From positions 738,501-802,500 of the forward strand of contig NZ_RWJF01000001.1 in assembly GCF_003970925.1 (NCBI RefSeq): a stretch of DNA of 64,000 bases, read 5' to 3'. Below the pieces are notes generated by a model. The model saw nothing but the letters and a program-made list of their open reading frames with translations. It ran no database searches and had not been told where the DNA came from. Positions 10,146-21,500 of the stretch are shown in pieces (position 1 is the stretch's first letter; the number at the start of each line of letters is the position of its first letter). Both the position numbers and the translations under genes were made by a program. The stretch comes from Sphingomonas ginkgonis. Its GTDB lineage: Bacteria > Pseudomonadota > Alphaproteobacteria > Sphingomonadales > Sphingomonadaceae.

Positions 10146-10272
10146 GGGCCTTCGGCGTCATAAGTGCAAGGTCCGGCGCACCATATGCGTCCCGGTTTCA
10201 GCGGGTCGCGCTGCAAGGCGCTGCGGAAGCGGGCGCGCTGATCGGTCGGTGGAGATGCCGGCTAAAACTTGA

Positions 10273-10365
10273 TGGCGGAGACGGAGGGATTCGAACCCTC
10301 GGTACGGGAATCCCCCGTACGGCGGTTTAGCAAACCGCTGGTTTCAGCCACTCACCCACGTCTCC
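10273..10365 (-). tRNA. tRNA-Ser (GCT anticodon)
   Basis: The reverse strand folds as a class II tRNA. The acceptor stem is GGAGACG paired with CGTCTCC, followed by discriminator G and an encoded CCA (10273-10275). The anticodon stem-loop is CGGTTTGCTAAACCG, giving anticodon GCT at 10329-10331. There is a long variable arm (GTACGGGGGATTCCCGTAC) as required for serine tRNAs, and the T arm is GAGGGTTCGAATCCCTC. It reads AGC and AGU codons. Confidence 0.96.
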
Positions 10366-10713
10366 GGCTTGCGGCTGGCCGGCCTGTAGCGGAGCGGCGG
10401 CGCCGGGGTCAACCGTCGGCGCGCGGTGGCTGGGGCTCGGGCTGTCGGGGTTGCGCATCCGGAGGGCACTTCGCGTCGTCGGGGCTGCACGAGCGGGGGT
10501 GATTTCGCGCCGTTCGGGTTGCACGGCCGGTGGTCATTCCTCACGCGAGAGAGGACGATCGGGCTTGGGGCGGGCGCAAGCTGGCCTGCTCGCTCCCTCC
10601 CGTGCCGCAACTCCTCCGCGCTGCCGCATCTCCGCGCCTCCGTGCCGCCGCGCATCCGTGTCGCCGCGCCGCCGCTCCCCAGCCGGCCGCTCCTCCAAGC
10701 CGGCGTCCCGCCG
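10366..10713. other. Gap between tRNA-Ser and the TonB-dependent receptor
   Basis: 348 bp of very GC-rich DNA without a supported gene. It holds the three-copy tandem repeat described separately and low-complexity GCC/CCG runs (about 10600-10700) just past the receptor stop codon. The tRNA promoter should lie near the 10366 end. Confidence 0.5.
10443..10544. repeat. Three imperfect 34-bp tandem repeats
   Basis: Three consecutive 34-bp units (10443-10476, 10477-10510, 10511-10544) share a core of the form CGTCGGGG-TTGCAC-CCGG-GGTCA-TTCGCG at roughly two-thirds identity by eye. They lie between the tRNA and the receptor gene. Function unknown. Confidence 0.55.
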
Positions 10714-13302
10714 TCAGAACTTGATCCCGGCGCGGATGCCGATGGTGCGGGGGCGGCCGGGGACGACGAGCACCCGCTCGCAGCTCGAGCAGGCGACCGT
10801 GCGGCTCAGCTCCTCGCGCTTGTCGAACAGGTTGGTGACGAAGCCCTCGAGCGAGAGCCGGTCCCAGTCGACCCCAGCGAAGGCGTCGAACACGGTCGCG
10901 GCGCGGATCCGGCCCATGTAGCTGTTTGGATCGACGATCTCGCCCGTTCCGACGAGCTGGATCGCGGTCCGCAGGTTCGCCGCGGCCGAGCTCTTGTAGG
11001 ACACCGAGCCCTGGACGTGCGCCTTGGCGGCCGGCCCGACGTTCCAGGCGTAGCGCGCGGTGGCGGTCGCCTTGACCTTGGGAGTGACCGGCAGGCGGGT
11101 GCCCTTGGGGGCGGCGATGAAGTCGGCCGCGAGCCCGTTGCACAACGCATTGTCGCCGTCGATCGAGCAGATGTTCTGCCGGGTCTTGGCGTCGGTGTAG
11201 GCGGCCGAGCCCGACAGGCTGAGCCCGCCGAAGACATAGTTGAGGTCGGTCTCGACCCCGTTGATCCGGGCGTCGGAGCCGTTGTGGATCTCGGTGAAGC
11301 TGTTGGCGCCGAGGAAGGCGTACTGGAACTTGCGCCAGATCTGGTGATAGACCGCGCCGTTCCAGCGCAGCCGCCCGCCGAGCAGGGTCGCCTTCCACCC
11401 CAGTTCCCAGTTGTTGAGATAGTCGGGGTCGTAAGGGGCGATGGTGGCGCGGCGATTGATCCCGCCCGGGCGGAAGCCGCGCGACCAGGTGGCGTAGAAC
11501 ATCAGCCCCTGGTGCGGCTTCCACTGCGCGTTGAGGCGGTGGGTGAAGCCGTGCCCCTTGGCGCGCTTGGGGACGAGCCGGCCGTCGACAAAGTCGGCGA
11601 GGTTGGTGCAGGGCGTGCCGGCGATGACGTTGGCGAGCAGCAGACTGGTGTCGGTGCCGTTAAGCTGCGAGTCCCGCAGCGTGTCGCCACTGGTGGTGTA
11701 GCAGCCGGCGACCCCGGTCCGGCTGCTGCCGGCGGCGTTGGGCGGGGGATTGTCGTCGGCGCCCTGGAAATAGGCCGGGTTGCGGCCAAAGCCGAAGAAG
11801 CCGAACAGCGAATTGTCGTAGCGGAACAGCCGCCCGCCCGCGGTCAGGGTCACCGTCGGCACCACGTCGAGGCTGGCCTCGCCGAACAGCGCATAATCCT
11901 TGTCGACCCGCTTCTGCTTGGTCAGCCACAGCGTCCCCGGCATGCCGTTGACCGACAGGTCGGGCGCGAGGTTCCTGACCATGTAGTTCTGGAAGATGTC
12001 GTTGGACTGGCGCTGGTAGAAGGCCCCGGCGATGACCCGGAACGGGTTGTCGACCGGCGAGGCGATCCGGAACTCCTGGCTCATCTTCCTGAAATGGTCG
12101 GTGCCGAGGATGGTCTGGCGCGGGTCGATCGTGTCGCCCGCGGCGTCCTGAAAGTAGAAGTAGTTGGCGAGCCCGCCAGCGGCCGAATAGAGCTGGTCGT
12201 AGGCGTCGCTGTAGTCGGTGTAGTCGGAGAAGCTCTCGTCCTTGCGGTCGAGATAGGCGCCGGCATAGGTCACGTCGAAATTGGCGAGCTTGCCCTGAAT
12301 GGTGAGCGCGGCCTGGGTGAACCGGTCCTTGCGATACTCGTCGAAGAAGCGGTCGACCTTGAGGTCGCCGAGCTTCGGGTCGAAGCTGAAGTTGCCGTCG
12401 GCGTGAAGCGTCTGGTGGAGGATGGTCGGGGTGACCGTCCAGTTGTCGTCGAGGTCGATCTTGAGCGCGGCGCGCCCGCCATAGACCTCCTGCTTGTTGA
12501 TGTTCTTGCGCACCAGCCCGGCGTTGTTGAAGCTGATCCCGTCGAGCAGGCAGCCGTCGGCAGTGGCGGTGCCGCAATATTGGCGCTGGCCCAGCACATT
12601 GTCGATGAAGCCGGCGTCACGCTCGTAGAAGCCGACCAGCCGCAGCGCCGCCATCTTGGCGAGGGGGACGTTGACCATCCCCTCGGCCTTGCCGCCGAGC
12701 CCGCCGTGCGCGACCGCATTGCCCTCAAGGTCGAGGCGGCCGGAGAAGCGGTTGAGCTCGGGCTTGTTGGTGATGATTCGGATGGTGCCCGCCTCGGACG
12801 AGGCGCCGTAGAGCGTGCCCTGCGGCCCGGCGAGGCTCTCGATCCGGGCGATGTCGTAGATGTGGACGTCGAGCGTTCCGCCGATCGTCGTGACCGGCTG
12901 CTCGTCGAGATAGGTGCCGACCGAGGGGAGCGGGCCCGAGTGGTTGCCGTCGCCGCCCGAGGCGACGCCGCGCATGTAGACGACGGTGACTCCCGGCTGC
13001 GCGGTCTGGAACGAAACCGACGGGAGCTGGCGGGTGTACTGCTCGAAGTTGGAGATGTTGAGCTGGTCGAGCCGGCGGGTGCCGATCGCCTGGATCGACA
13101 CCGGCACGTTCTGGATATTCTCCTCGCGCTTCTGCGCGGTGACCACGATCTCCGTCTGGTCGGGGACCTGCCCGTCCTGCCGCACCTGCGCCGCGGGCGG
13201 CGGCGGCGTGTCGTTCGGACCGGACTGCGCGACCGCCGGGGTGGCGAGTGCGGTGGACGCCAACAGGCTGAACGCGAGCGCACGAAACGGACGATCGGTC
13301 AT
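10714..13302 (-). CDS. TonB-dependent outer-membrane receptor
   Basis: An 862-residue outer-membrane beta-barrel importer. The ATG at 13302 gives a signal peptide ending ATPAVAQ. A TonB box/plug follows (EIVVTAQKREENIQNVPVSI, residues ~50-175) with the plug segment GPQGTLYGASSEAGTIRI, then the barrel, ending in RTIGIRAGIKF with a terminal aromatic residue. The plug style (KREEN-NVPVSI) is typical of the large sphingomonad receptor families, whose substrates range from siderophores to plant-derived compounds; the substrate here cannot be told. The upstream TPR-sulfotransferase gene on the same strand, 102 bp away, is a common partner in sphingomonads. Confidence 0.93.
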   Translation of the reverse strand: MTDRPFRALAFSLLASTALATPAVAQSGPNDTPPPPAAQVRQDGQVPDQTEIVVTAQKREENIQNVPVSIQAIGTRRLDQLNISNFEQYTRQLPSVSFQTAQPGVTVVYMRGVASGGDGNHSGPLPSVGTYLDEQPVTTIGGTLDVHIYDIARIESLAGPQGTLYGASSEAGTIRIITNKPELNRFSGRLDLEGNAVAHGGLGGKAEGMVNVPLAKMAALRLVGFYERDAGFIDNVLGQRQYCGTATADGCLLDGISFNNAGLVRKNINKQEVYGGRAALKIDLDDNWTVTPTILHQTLHADGNFSFDPKLGDLKVDRFFDEYRKDRFTQAALTIQGKLANFDVTYAGAYLDRKDESFSDYTDYSDAYDQLYSAAGGLANYFYFQDAAGDTIDPRQTILGTDHFRKMSQEFRIASPVDNPFRVIAGAFYQRQSNDIFQNYMVRNLAPDLSVNGMPGTLWLTKQKRVDKDYALFGEASLDVVPTVTLTAGGRLFRYDNSLFGFFGFGRNPAYFQGADDNPPPNAAGSSRTGVAGCYTTSGDTLRDSQLNGTDTSLLLANVIAGTPCTNLADFVDGRLVPKRAKGHGFTHRLNAQWKPHQGLMFYATWSRGFRPGGINRRATIAPYDPDYLNNWELGWKATLLGGRLRWNGAVYHQIWRKFQYAFLGANSFTEIHNGSDARINGVETDLNYVFGGLSLSGSAAYTDAKTRQNICSIDGDNALCNGLAADFIAAPKGTRLPVTPKVKATATARYAWNVGPAAKAHVQGSVSYKSSAAANLRTAIQLVGTGEIVDPNSYMGRIRAATVFDAFAGVDWDRLSLEGFVTNLFDKREELSRTVACSSCERVLVVPGRPRTIGIRAGIKF

Positions 13303-13404
13303 GATGAGCCCCAACTTGTTTCCCGCGGGAGATTGCGCGCCAAACGGCCCGCTTTGTCAATCGAACCGCTCGCGTCACGACAGCGAAGGTGAAACTTTTG
13401 CGCG

Positions 13405-14997
13405 TCAGCGTTGCAGCGGTGCGTCGGGATAGGAGTCGAGCACCGGGCCGAGCGCCGCCCGCAGCGACCCGAGATGCGCGTCGTAGTGGCGCCACTCATC
13501 GGTGGCCTGGCGATAGATCGGCTGGCGGACCTGCTCCGAGCTCGGCGTGCGGACCGCGCGCTCGGTGCGGTGGAAGGCGAGGCAGGCGTCCTCGAACGGC
13601 AGCCCGCAATGGGCGAGCAGGGCGCGGACCTCGGCCTCGGTGTCGTCGACCATTCGCTCGTAGATGACCCGGTGCACCCGCCCCGGCAGGACCGCGTCGA
13701 CATGCGCCATCAGCCGCACATATTCGGCATAATAGCGCCCCATGCCGGCGAGGTCGTAGCTGAACGCCTGGCCGCGCGCGAAATGCTGGCGGTAGTTGCT
13801 GACGCAGCAGCCGAGCGGGTGGCGGCGGGCGTCGATGATCTTGGCGTTGGGCAGGACCAGCGCGATGAAGGGAACGAACAGCCAGTTGTTGGGCAGCTTG
13901 TCGATGAAGAAGGGGCGGGCGGTCCTGCGCTGGACCGCGGCGCGCCGGAGATAGTCGGCACCGGCGGCGCGGCGCTCGGCGGCGGAGAGGGCGAGCGCGC
14001 TCTCGGGATAGCCGCGCCGCTCGCGCGCGACAGCGGGCAGGTCGGGCAGCTCGCTGGTCCCCTCGACCTGGCTGTGGCTGGCGAGGATCTGCTCGACGAG
14101 GGTCGAGCCGGCGCGCGGCATGCCGACGACGAAGATCGGGTCGGGCGCCTCGCAGCCCCCCGCCCGTTCGGCGAAGGCGGCCGCGGTGAAGGCGGCGATG
14201 CTGCGGTCGACCAGCCGCGCGGTCTCCTCCGGGCGGTAGGGCAGCGAGCGGCGGCGCAGCGCGTTGGCGGCCTCGTAATGGGCGAAGGCGGGTTCATGCT
14301 CGCCGCGGTCGTGGAACGCCTTGCCGAGCGCGAAGTCGAGGTGAAACCGGTCCTCCTCGCGCAGGTCCCGTTCCGCCAGCGCGGCCCGCATCGCGGCGAT
14401 GTCGGCCTCGTCGAAGCGGATCGTCTTGAGGTTGGCGAGGCTCCACCACGCCTCCCCCAGCGCCGGCTGGAGCCGGATCGCGCGGCGGTAGGCGGCGACA
14501 CCGTCGGCGAGCCGGCCGACCGTCTTCAGCATGTGCCCGTAGCTCAGCCACACCCGCGGCTGGTCGGGCGCCTGCTCGAGCACCCGCTCGTAGAGCGCGA
14601 TCGCCTGCTCGAAGTCGCCGAGCCGGCCGAGCGTCGCGGCCTTGAGGTTGAAGTGGCCGAGGTCCTCCGGCTCGGCGGCGAACACCCCGTCGAGCAGCGC
14701 GAGCGCCTCGGCCGGGCGGCCGCTGCGGCCGAGCACCAGCGCGAGGTTGGCGCGCGCGGCGGTGAAGGCGGGGGCAAGCTCGAGCGCCCGGCGGAGCAGG
14801 GTCTCGGCATCCGCCAGCCGCCCGATCCGCGCCGCCAGCTCGGCCAGCATCCGCATCGCCGCGACGTCGAACGGGTCCTCCCTCAGCTGGGCGCGGAGCA
14901 GCGGCTCGGCGCGCTCGAGCCGGTTGGCATTGAGCGCAAGCGCGGCCTCGAGGAGGCGCGGCGGCCAGGCCAGGGTCGCGGTCGGCGTCGGGTCCAC
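13405..14997 (-). CDS. TPR-repeat sulfotransferase family protein
   Basis: A 530-residue protein. Residues ~15-250 are tetratricopeptide repeats (AEPLLRAQLREDPFDVAAM, AETLLRRALELAPAF, AIALYERVLEQAPDQ and others). Residues ~290-515 form a sulfotransferase domain with the 5' PAPS-binding loop VVGMPRAGSTLVEQIL and a later IDARRHPLGCCVSNY segment matching the 3'-phosphate site. Such proteins transfer sulfate from PAPS to unknown acceptors and often accompany TonB-dependent receptors in sphingomonads. No signal peptide is seen, so it is probably cytosolic. GTG start at 14997; transcription probably continues into the receptor gene. Confidence 0.9.
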   Translation of the reverse strand: MDPTPTATLAWPPRLLEAALALNANRLERAEPLLRAQLREDPFDVAAMRMLAELAARIGRLADAETLLRRALELAPAFTAARANLALVLGRSGRPAEALALLDGVFAAEPEDLGHFNLKAATLGRLGDFEQAIALYERVLEQAPDQPRVWLSYGHMLKTVGRLADGVAAYRRAIRLQPALGEAWWSLANLKTIRFDEADIAAMRAALAERDLREEDRFHLDFALGKAFHDRGEHEPAFAHYEAANALRRRSLPYRPEETARLVDRSIAAFTAAAFAERAGGCEAPDPIFVVGMPRAGSTLVEQILASHSQVEGTSELPDLPAVARERRGYPESALALSAAERRAAGADYLRRAAVQRRTARPFFIDKLPNNWLFVPFIALVLPNAKIIDARRHPLGCCVSNYRQHFARGQAFSYDLAGMGRYYAEYVRLMAHVDAVLPGRVHRVIYERMVDDTEAEVRALLAHCGLPFEDACLAFHRTERAVRTPSSEQVRQPIYRQATDEWRHYDAHLGSLRAALGPVLDSYPDAPLQR

Positions 14998-15577
14998 GCC
15001 CGCGACGATAGGCCGGGCAGCCGGCCGTCGCCAAGCGCTTCCGAGTCGCGCGGGTCGTAACGTCGGAATCGGCGGTTTTGTCCCGTTCCGAGACCCGGTC
15101 GGACAAATATTCCGTGGGGCGGCCGGTCAAGTTTTCGCCAATCGAACCGGCTGGCCAAACCGATACGGTTCCGAACTTAAACTTTATGCAATTTAACTTT
15201 TGGCGTTTTTAGCTTCAAAGAGGCTCGAAATTCGCGAAGATCTTCGCGAGTAAATCTTGCCAATAGCTTTGGATCAGTCAGTAACGGCTGAGTGGCGACC
15301 ATCCGAAATCTGCTAGAGGCGAGAAGCGCACCAATCACACCTAGACGGTGTTAACCATTCTATCCTTTGCTGATCCGCGGAGAGAAGAGTTAACGCGCGA
15401 AGCGGTTCGGGCCGCCGTCTTGCCAAGCGGCGGAGCCCTGTGCTTGTTTAATCAGCGTTAAGCCGAATCCGGCGGGGGCCGTTAAGTTTTTCCGTTAAAC
15501 GGAGCCGCGAGTCTGGGATCGCTTGGGACAGGGGCAGCGCCGGTGGGGACCGGGGCTGCCAAGCGAAGGGTTGGGAC
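14998..15577. promoter_or_regulatory. 580-bp region upstream of the giant adhesin gene
   Basis: The largest gene-free stretch in the window, notably AT-richer than its neighbours from about 15165 to 15510. It contains the perfect palindrome at 15232-15249 and five GTTAA motifs in the same orientation (15350, 15389, 15457, 15481, 15494), the last inside the inverted repeat CCGTTAAACGG at 15492-15502. It separates the divergent sulfotransferase and adhesin genes, so it should contain both promoters and probably long-range control of the adhesin operon. No RNA gene or riboswitch fold was recognised. Confidence 0.6.
15232..15249. promoter_or_regulatory. Perfect 18-bp palindrome, candidate operator
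   Basis: TCGCGAAGATCTTCGCGA reads identically on both strands, with no spacer. It lies in the AT-rich part of the adhesin upstream region, about 330 bp before the start codon. Continuous palindromes of this length commonly bind dimeric regulators; which one is unknown. Confidence 0.5.
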
Positions 15578-18500
15578 ATGACTTACGAAGACGCCAGCAA
15601 GGCTCCGGTTGCCCACGACGATGTCGATGCGATCCCGGCGCGCAGCCACACGCTGGCGACCGGCAACGCGATCACCGGCGCGGGCACCGTCTCGGGCGCG
15701 GCGGGCGCCGACCTGGTCGGCCCGGGCGGTCACATCGTCATGGTCCAGGGCGCGGGCGGCGAGAACGGCGATCTCGCCGGCGGCCGGCTCCACGTCGCTG
15801 GTGCCTACGGGGCGCTCGCGATCGCGCCCAACGGCCAGTACAGCTACACGCCCAACCGCGGCGCTCCGGACGGGGTCGCCGACCGCTTCATCTACACGCT
15901 GGCCGATGCCGGCGGGGCGACCGACAAGGCGACGCTGACGATCAACCTCGGCCGCGAGCCGGAGGTCGTCCGGGCCGACGCCCGGCAAGTCGTGCCGGGG
16001 CCGAACGGCGTCGTCGTGCTGCCCGCGGGCGTGACTCTCAACGACGTCCACGTCCATGGCGCGGACCTCGTCATCGACCTGCCCGACGGCACGCAGATGA
16101 TCATCCCGAACGGCGCGGTGTTCGTCCCGCAGCTGGTGATCGACGACGTCGAGGTGCCCTCGACCAACCTTGCCGCGCTGCTGATCGACCAGGAGCCGAA
16201 GCCCGCGTCGGGCACGCCGCAGTCGTCGGGCGGCAATTTCGAGGTGCCGGTGCCGCCGCTCGACCCGGGCGTCCCGCTCGGCGACCTGCTGCCGCCGACC
16301 GAGCTCACCTACACGCCGCCCGAGTTCCGCGACGTCGGCCAGTTCATCGACCGCGAGCCGAGCGTGGTGATCGACACGCCCGACCAGCCGGCCGGCGCCG
16401 TCGAGGCGACCGCCACCGTCAACGAGGCCGGGCTGCCGGCGCGGACGATCGGCGGCAAGGCCGAGCCCGCGGGCTCCAACGCCGCGGCGAACAGCGAGAC
16501 GACCAGCGGCACCATCGTGTTCGATTCCGGCGACGCGCCGGCGACGCTGACCGTCAACGGGGTCGCGATCACCGCGGTCGGGCAGGTCCTCCACGGCCAG
16601 TACGGCGACATGACCGTCACCAGCATCGGCGCGGGCACCGTCGGCTACAGCTACACGCTGGCCGACAATAGCGCCGGCGACGCGACCAAGGACGTGTTCA
16701 CCGTCGTCGTCACTGACCGCGACGGCGACAGTGCCACCGCGCACCTTACCGTGAGCATCGTCGACGACGTGCCGACCGCGCGCGCCGACGTCGATAGCCT
16801 CGCCGCGGGCAGCTACGGCCCGGAGACCGGCAACGTCATCATCGGCGCGGGGACCGCCGGCGGCGCCGGCGGCGCGGGCGCGGACACGCTTGGGGCCGAC
16901 GGCGCCGCGCTGACCGCGGTCACCGGCTTCGCCGGCTCGAGCGACAGCAGCTTCGACGCCGCCGGCAACCTCGTCGTCAACGGCCAGCATGGCGTGCTGA
17001 CGATCAAGGCCGACGGCAGCTACAGCTATGCCCGCAATCCCGGCACCGCCGGCGGGGTCAGCGACAGCTTCACCTACACGCTGACCGACGGCGACGGCGA
17101 CACGTCGAGCGCGACGCTGACCATCAACATCGGCGACGCCAGGCCGCTCGCCGGCCCGAACGCGCCGGTCCAGCTCGACGACGACGCGCTCGCCGGGGGC
17201 AACCCGGGCGGCGTCGGCGACGTCAGCCCCGACAGCGCCAACCTGAGCGGCACGCTGGCCGCCTCGGGCGGCGACGGCCCGCTTGCCTATGCGCTGACGC
17301 TGGGCGGCGCCCCGGCCGGCTTCACCTACGTCGCCGGCGCGAACGGCGCGCTGCTCGTGCAGCAGAACGGCACCACCGTCCTGACGGTCACGCTGAACGC
17401 CGCGACCGGCGCCTACAGCGTCACCCAGAACGCGCCGATCCTCCACGCCGCGGGCGGGGACGAGAACAATGCCAGCTTCACCATCGGCTATTCGGCGACC
17501 GACAAGGACGGCGACGCAGCGACCGGCGCGCTGACGATCAACGTCAACGACGACACGCCGACGATCGGCCGCGCCGACCTTGCGGCGCCGGTGCTCAGCG
17601 TCGACGAGACCAACCTCGCCGCCAACGCCAGCGCCGGCTTCGCCGCGCTGTTCGTGCCGCACCTCGGCGCCGACGGGGCGGGCAGCACCAGCTACGCGCT
17701 GAGCGTCGTTGCCGGCGCCGACAGCGGGCTGATCGACGTCGCCACCGGGCAGAAGATCGTCCTCACCAGCAACAATGGCGTGGTCGAGGGCCATGTCGGA
17801 TCGGCCGCCGGGGCGATCGCCTTCACCGTCAGCGTCAACGCCGCCACCGGCACGGTCACGCTCGACCAGGTGCGGGCGCTGAGCCACCCCGACGCGACCA
17901 ACCCGGACGACGCGGTCAGCCCGGCGGCGGGCAGCATCGCGCTGGTCGCGACGGTCACCGACAAGGACGGCGACGCCGCCAGCCTCTCGCTCAACATCGG
18001 TTCAAGCCTCGTCTTCCACGACGACGGCCCGTCGATCGTCGGAAGCGATGCGACGCCGCCCGCGCTGGCGGTCGACGAAAGCACGCTCGGCGCCGACGCC
18101 AGCGCCAGCTTCGCCAACCTGTTCGCCGCCAATTTCGGGGCGGACGGCGCCGGGCCCACCGTCTACGGCCTCCATGTCGTCGACGGCAGCGACAGCGGTC
18201 TCATCGACGTCGCGACCGGCGAGCATATCTTCCTGTTCAACCTCGACGGAGCCGTGGTCGGCCTGGTCGGCGGATCGTTCGAGGGAGAGCCGGCGGTCGC
18301 CTTCACCCTCAGCCTCGACCCGGCGACAGGGATTGCGACGCTAAACCAGTCGCGCGCCCTGGCGCACCCGAACGCGGGCGATCCGAACGACGCGGTAAGC
18401 CCGGCGGCGGAGCTGATCCAGATCACCGCGACCATCACCGACCGCGACGGCGACAGCGCAACGGCCAGCCACGACATCGGCTCGGCGCTGCTGTTCCTCG

Positions 18501-21500
18501 ACGACGGTCCGTCGTTCGCACGGACCGATGCCCTTCCCGAGACTCTGATGGTCGACGAGACCAGCCTTGCGACCGACGCGCATGGCAATGTGGCCTTTCT
18601 GTTCGATGGATTTTACGGCGCCGACGGCGCGGGCTCGATCCATTATTCGCTGGTCGCTACCAACGGCTCGGACAGCGGCCTCGTCGATGTTGCGACCGGA
18701 CAGCACATCTTCCTGTTCGTTAACGGCGGCGGGGTCGAGGGCCATGTCGGCAATTCGGCCGGTGGCGTGCTCGCCTTCACCGTCTCGCTTGACTCCGACA
18801 GCGGCGACGTCACGCTCGACCAGATCCGCGCGCTGAGCCACCCCGACGCGGCCGACTCGGACGACGCGGTCAGCCCGCTGGTTGGGACGATCGGCGTCAC
18901 GGCGACGATTACCGACGGCGACGGCGACAGCGTCGCGACCAGCGTGGACCTGAGCGGCGCGCTGGTCTTCCACGACGACGGTCCGCGCGCGGCCGCCGAC
19001 GTCAACAGCGTCAGCGAGGGCGGGAGCGTCAGCACCACGGTGCTGACCGGCGTGCTCGCCAACGACACGGCGGGCGCCGACGGGCTGAAGGCGGGCGGCG
19101 CGGTGGTCTCCGCGGCGGCGGGGGGCGGCAGCGCCATCAGCGTCGGCGGTTCCGGTGGCACGGTTATCGCGGGCCAGTACGGCACGCTGACCATCTTCGC
19201 CGACGGCCACTATGCCTACCAGTCGAACCCCAACTCGGTCAGCGCGACCGTGGTCGACCATTTCACCTACACGATGCGGGACGGCGACGGGGATCCGTCG
19301 ACCGCCACCCTCGACATCACCGTCGACCCGGTCGACCTGCCCGCGCCGGCCGCGCGGGGCACGGTGTTCGAGGCGGCGCTCGACCTCCTGAAGGACGGCA
19401 GCGACCTCGCCGCCGGGACGGTCACCGGGTCGAACCCCGGCTCGACCGGGGAGACGGTCGGCGGCACGCTGTTGAACCCGGCGGCCGACCATTATGCCGC
19501 CTTCACCCAGACCACCCCCTACGGCGTGTTCAGCATCGACGCGGCGGGGCACTGGACCTTCACCCTGACCAGCCCGGTGCTCGGGCCGCAGGCGAACGAC
19601 GGGGCGAACCCGCAGATCCCGGTCCAGCACTTCAGCTACACGGTGTTCGACGCCAACGGGAACTCGGCGACCGGCTCGATCGACGTCACCATCGTCGACG
19701 ACGTGCCGCAGGTCACCAACGTCACCGCCGCCAATGGTGTGACGCTCGACGAGACCGCAGGCGCGGTGGCCGGCGCGGCGGGCGGGATGACCGCGATCAG
19801 CGCGACCAGCGCGGGCGCCGTCATCACCGCCACCCAGCTGTTCGGAGCCGACGGCCCGGCGGCGAGCGGCGCGGTCGCCTATGGCGTCGCGCTCGCCAAC
19901 GGGCTCGGCAGCGAGGCGACCGGGCTCAAGACCGCGGTCGGCGACTTCGCGATCACGCTGGTGCAGGTCGACGCGACCCACATCGCCGGCACTTACAACG
20001 GCGCCAGCGTCGCCTTCACCCTGGCGATCAACGCCGACGGGTCGATCACGGTCGTCCAGAACGTCGCGCTCGAGCATTCGGAGACCAGCGACCCGAACGA
20101 CGCGCTGAGCCTCGCCGGGCTGGTCGACGCGACCATCACGATCAAGGACGGCGACGGTGACATCGCCAGCGGCGCGGCCGGGATCGGCCAGCTCGTCACC
20201 TTCCGCGACGACGGACCGGCGGTCAGCGTCACCGCCGGCGCCGACGCGGGCGTCACCCTCACCACCCACGACGCGCTGACGATCGGCGCGGCGAGCGACA
20301 GCGTGTCGAGCAGCGCCAGCTTCGGCGGCTTGTTCGGGGCAACCAGCACGGGCGGCGCGGACGGCGCGGCGGGCCCGGCGTGGAGCTTCGCGCTCGGCGT
20401 CACCACCGGCGCCTCGGGCCTCACCAGCCATGGCGCGGCGATCAACCTCTACCTCGTCAACGGGGTGGTGCTCGGCTCGACCGCCGGGACCGCGCCGGCC
20501 GGCGCCGGCGACCCGTCGGTGGTGTTCAGCGTCGCGGTCAGCGGCGCGGGCGTGGTGACGCTCACCCAATACAGCCAGATCGACCATTCGCTCCCGGGCG
20601 CGACGGGCTCGTTCGACAGCCAGATCGCGGCGATCCTCAACGATCATGCGATCACCCTGACCGGCACCGCGACGGTGACCGACGGCGACGGCGACCAGGC
20701 GACTGGAAGCAAGACGATCGACATCGCGAACAACCTCCACTTCGCCGATGCCGGCCCGAGCATCACCGCCGGCTATTTTCTCCAGCAGGGGATCGTCGCC
20801 GACGAGAGCGGCCCCAGCACGGCGCAGGCGATCGCGCTGAGCGGCGAGATCACCGCGGGCAACGATCCCGACGTGGCGGGCAGCGGGGCGATCGGCCACG
20901 CGACCGGCAGCGTCCCGTTCGTTGCCGCCTTCCCCGACTTCGGGGCGGACGGCCCGGCGGCCAGCGGCAGCCTCGTATATGGCTTCACCATCCTCAATGA
21001 CGGGGCCTCCGGGCTTACCACCAGCGAGGGAACCCCGATCCTGCTCCAGCTGCTCGCCAACGGCGTGGTGGCGGGCGTGGTCCAGGGGACCAGCACCGCG
21101 GCCTTCGCCATCGCGATCGACCCGGCGACCGGGCTGGTCAGCCTCGAGCAGTATCTCAGCATCGCGCATTCCGATCCGACCAACGGCAACGATGTGACTC
21201 GCCTGGTGAACGGCTCGCTCGGGGTGACCGCGACGGCGACCGACTTCGACGGCGACCATGCCTCGGCGACGCTCGACGTCTCGCTCTACCTGCAGTTCCG
21301 CGACGATGCGCCGCAGGGAGCCGCCGACAGCAACAGCGTCAGCGAGGGCGGGACCGTCGCCACCACGGCGGCGACCGGCGTTCTGGTCAACGACGCGTCG
21401 GGGGCGGACGGCTACCGGGCGGCGGGCGCGGTGGTCCTCGCCGGCACCGCGGCGGGCGGCAGCGTCACCGCGGTCAGCGGCGGCGGGACGGCGATCGCGG

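Noticed and set aside
9579-10272. Integrated mobile element at tRNA-Ser
   Set aside because: A decayed gene lies next to the tRNA, but no integrase, repeat of the tRNA 3' end, or transposase is visible.
10426-13392. A 988-codon plus-strand open frame opposite the first TonB-dependent receptor
   Set aside because: The minus strand has a signal peptide, TonB box, plug and barrel end; the plus frame has no recognisable domain.
15482-17887. An 801-codon minus-strand open frame at the adhesin 5' end
   Set aside because: Same cause: low-complexity Arg/Ala/Gly translation antisense to real coding sequence, and it would cover the adhesin's regulatory region.
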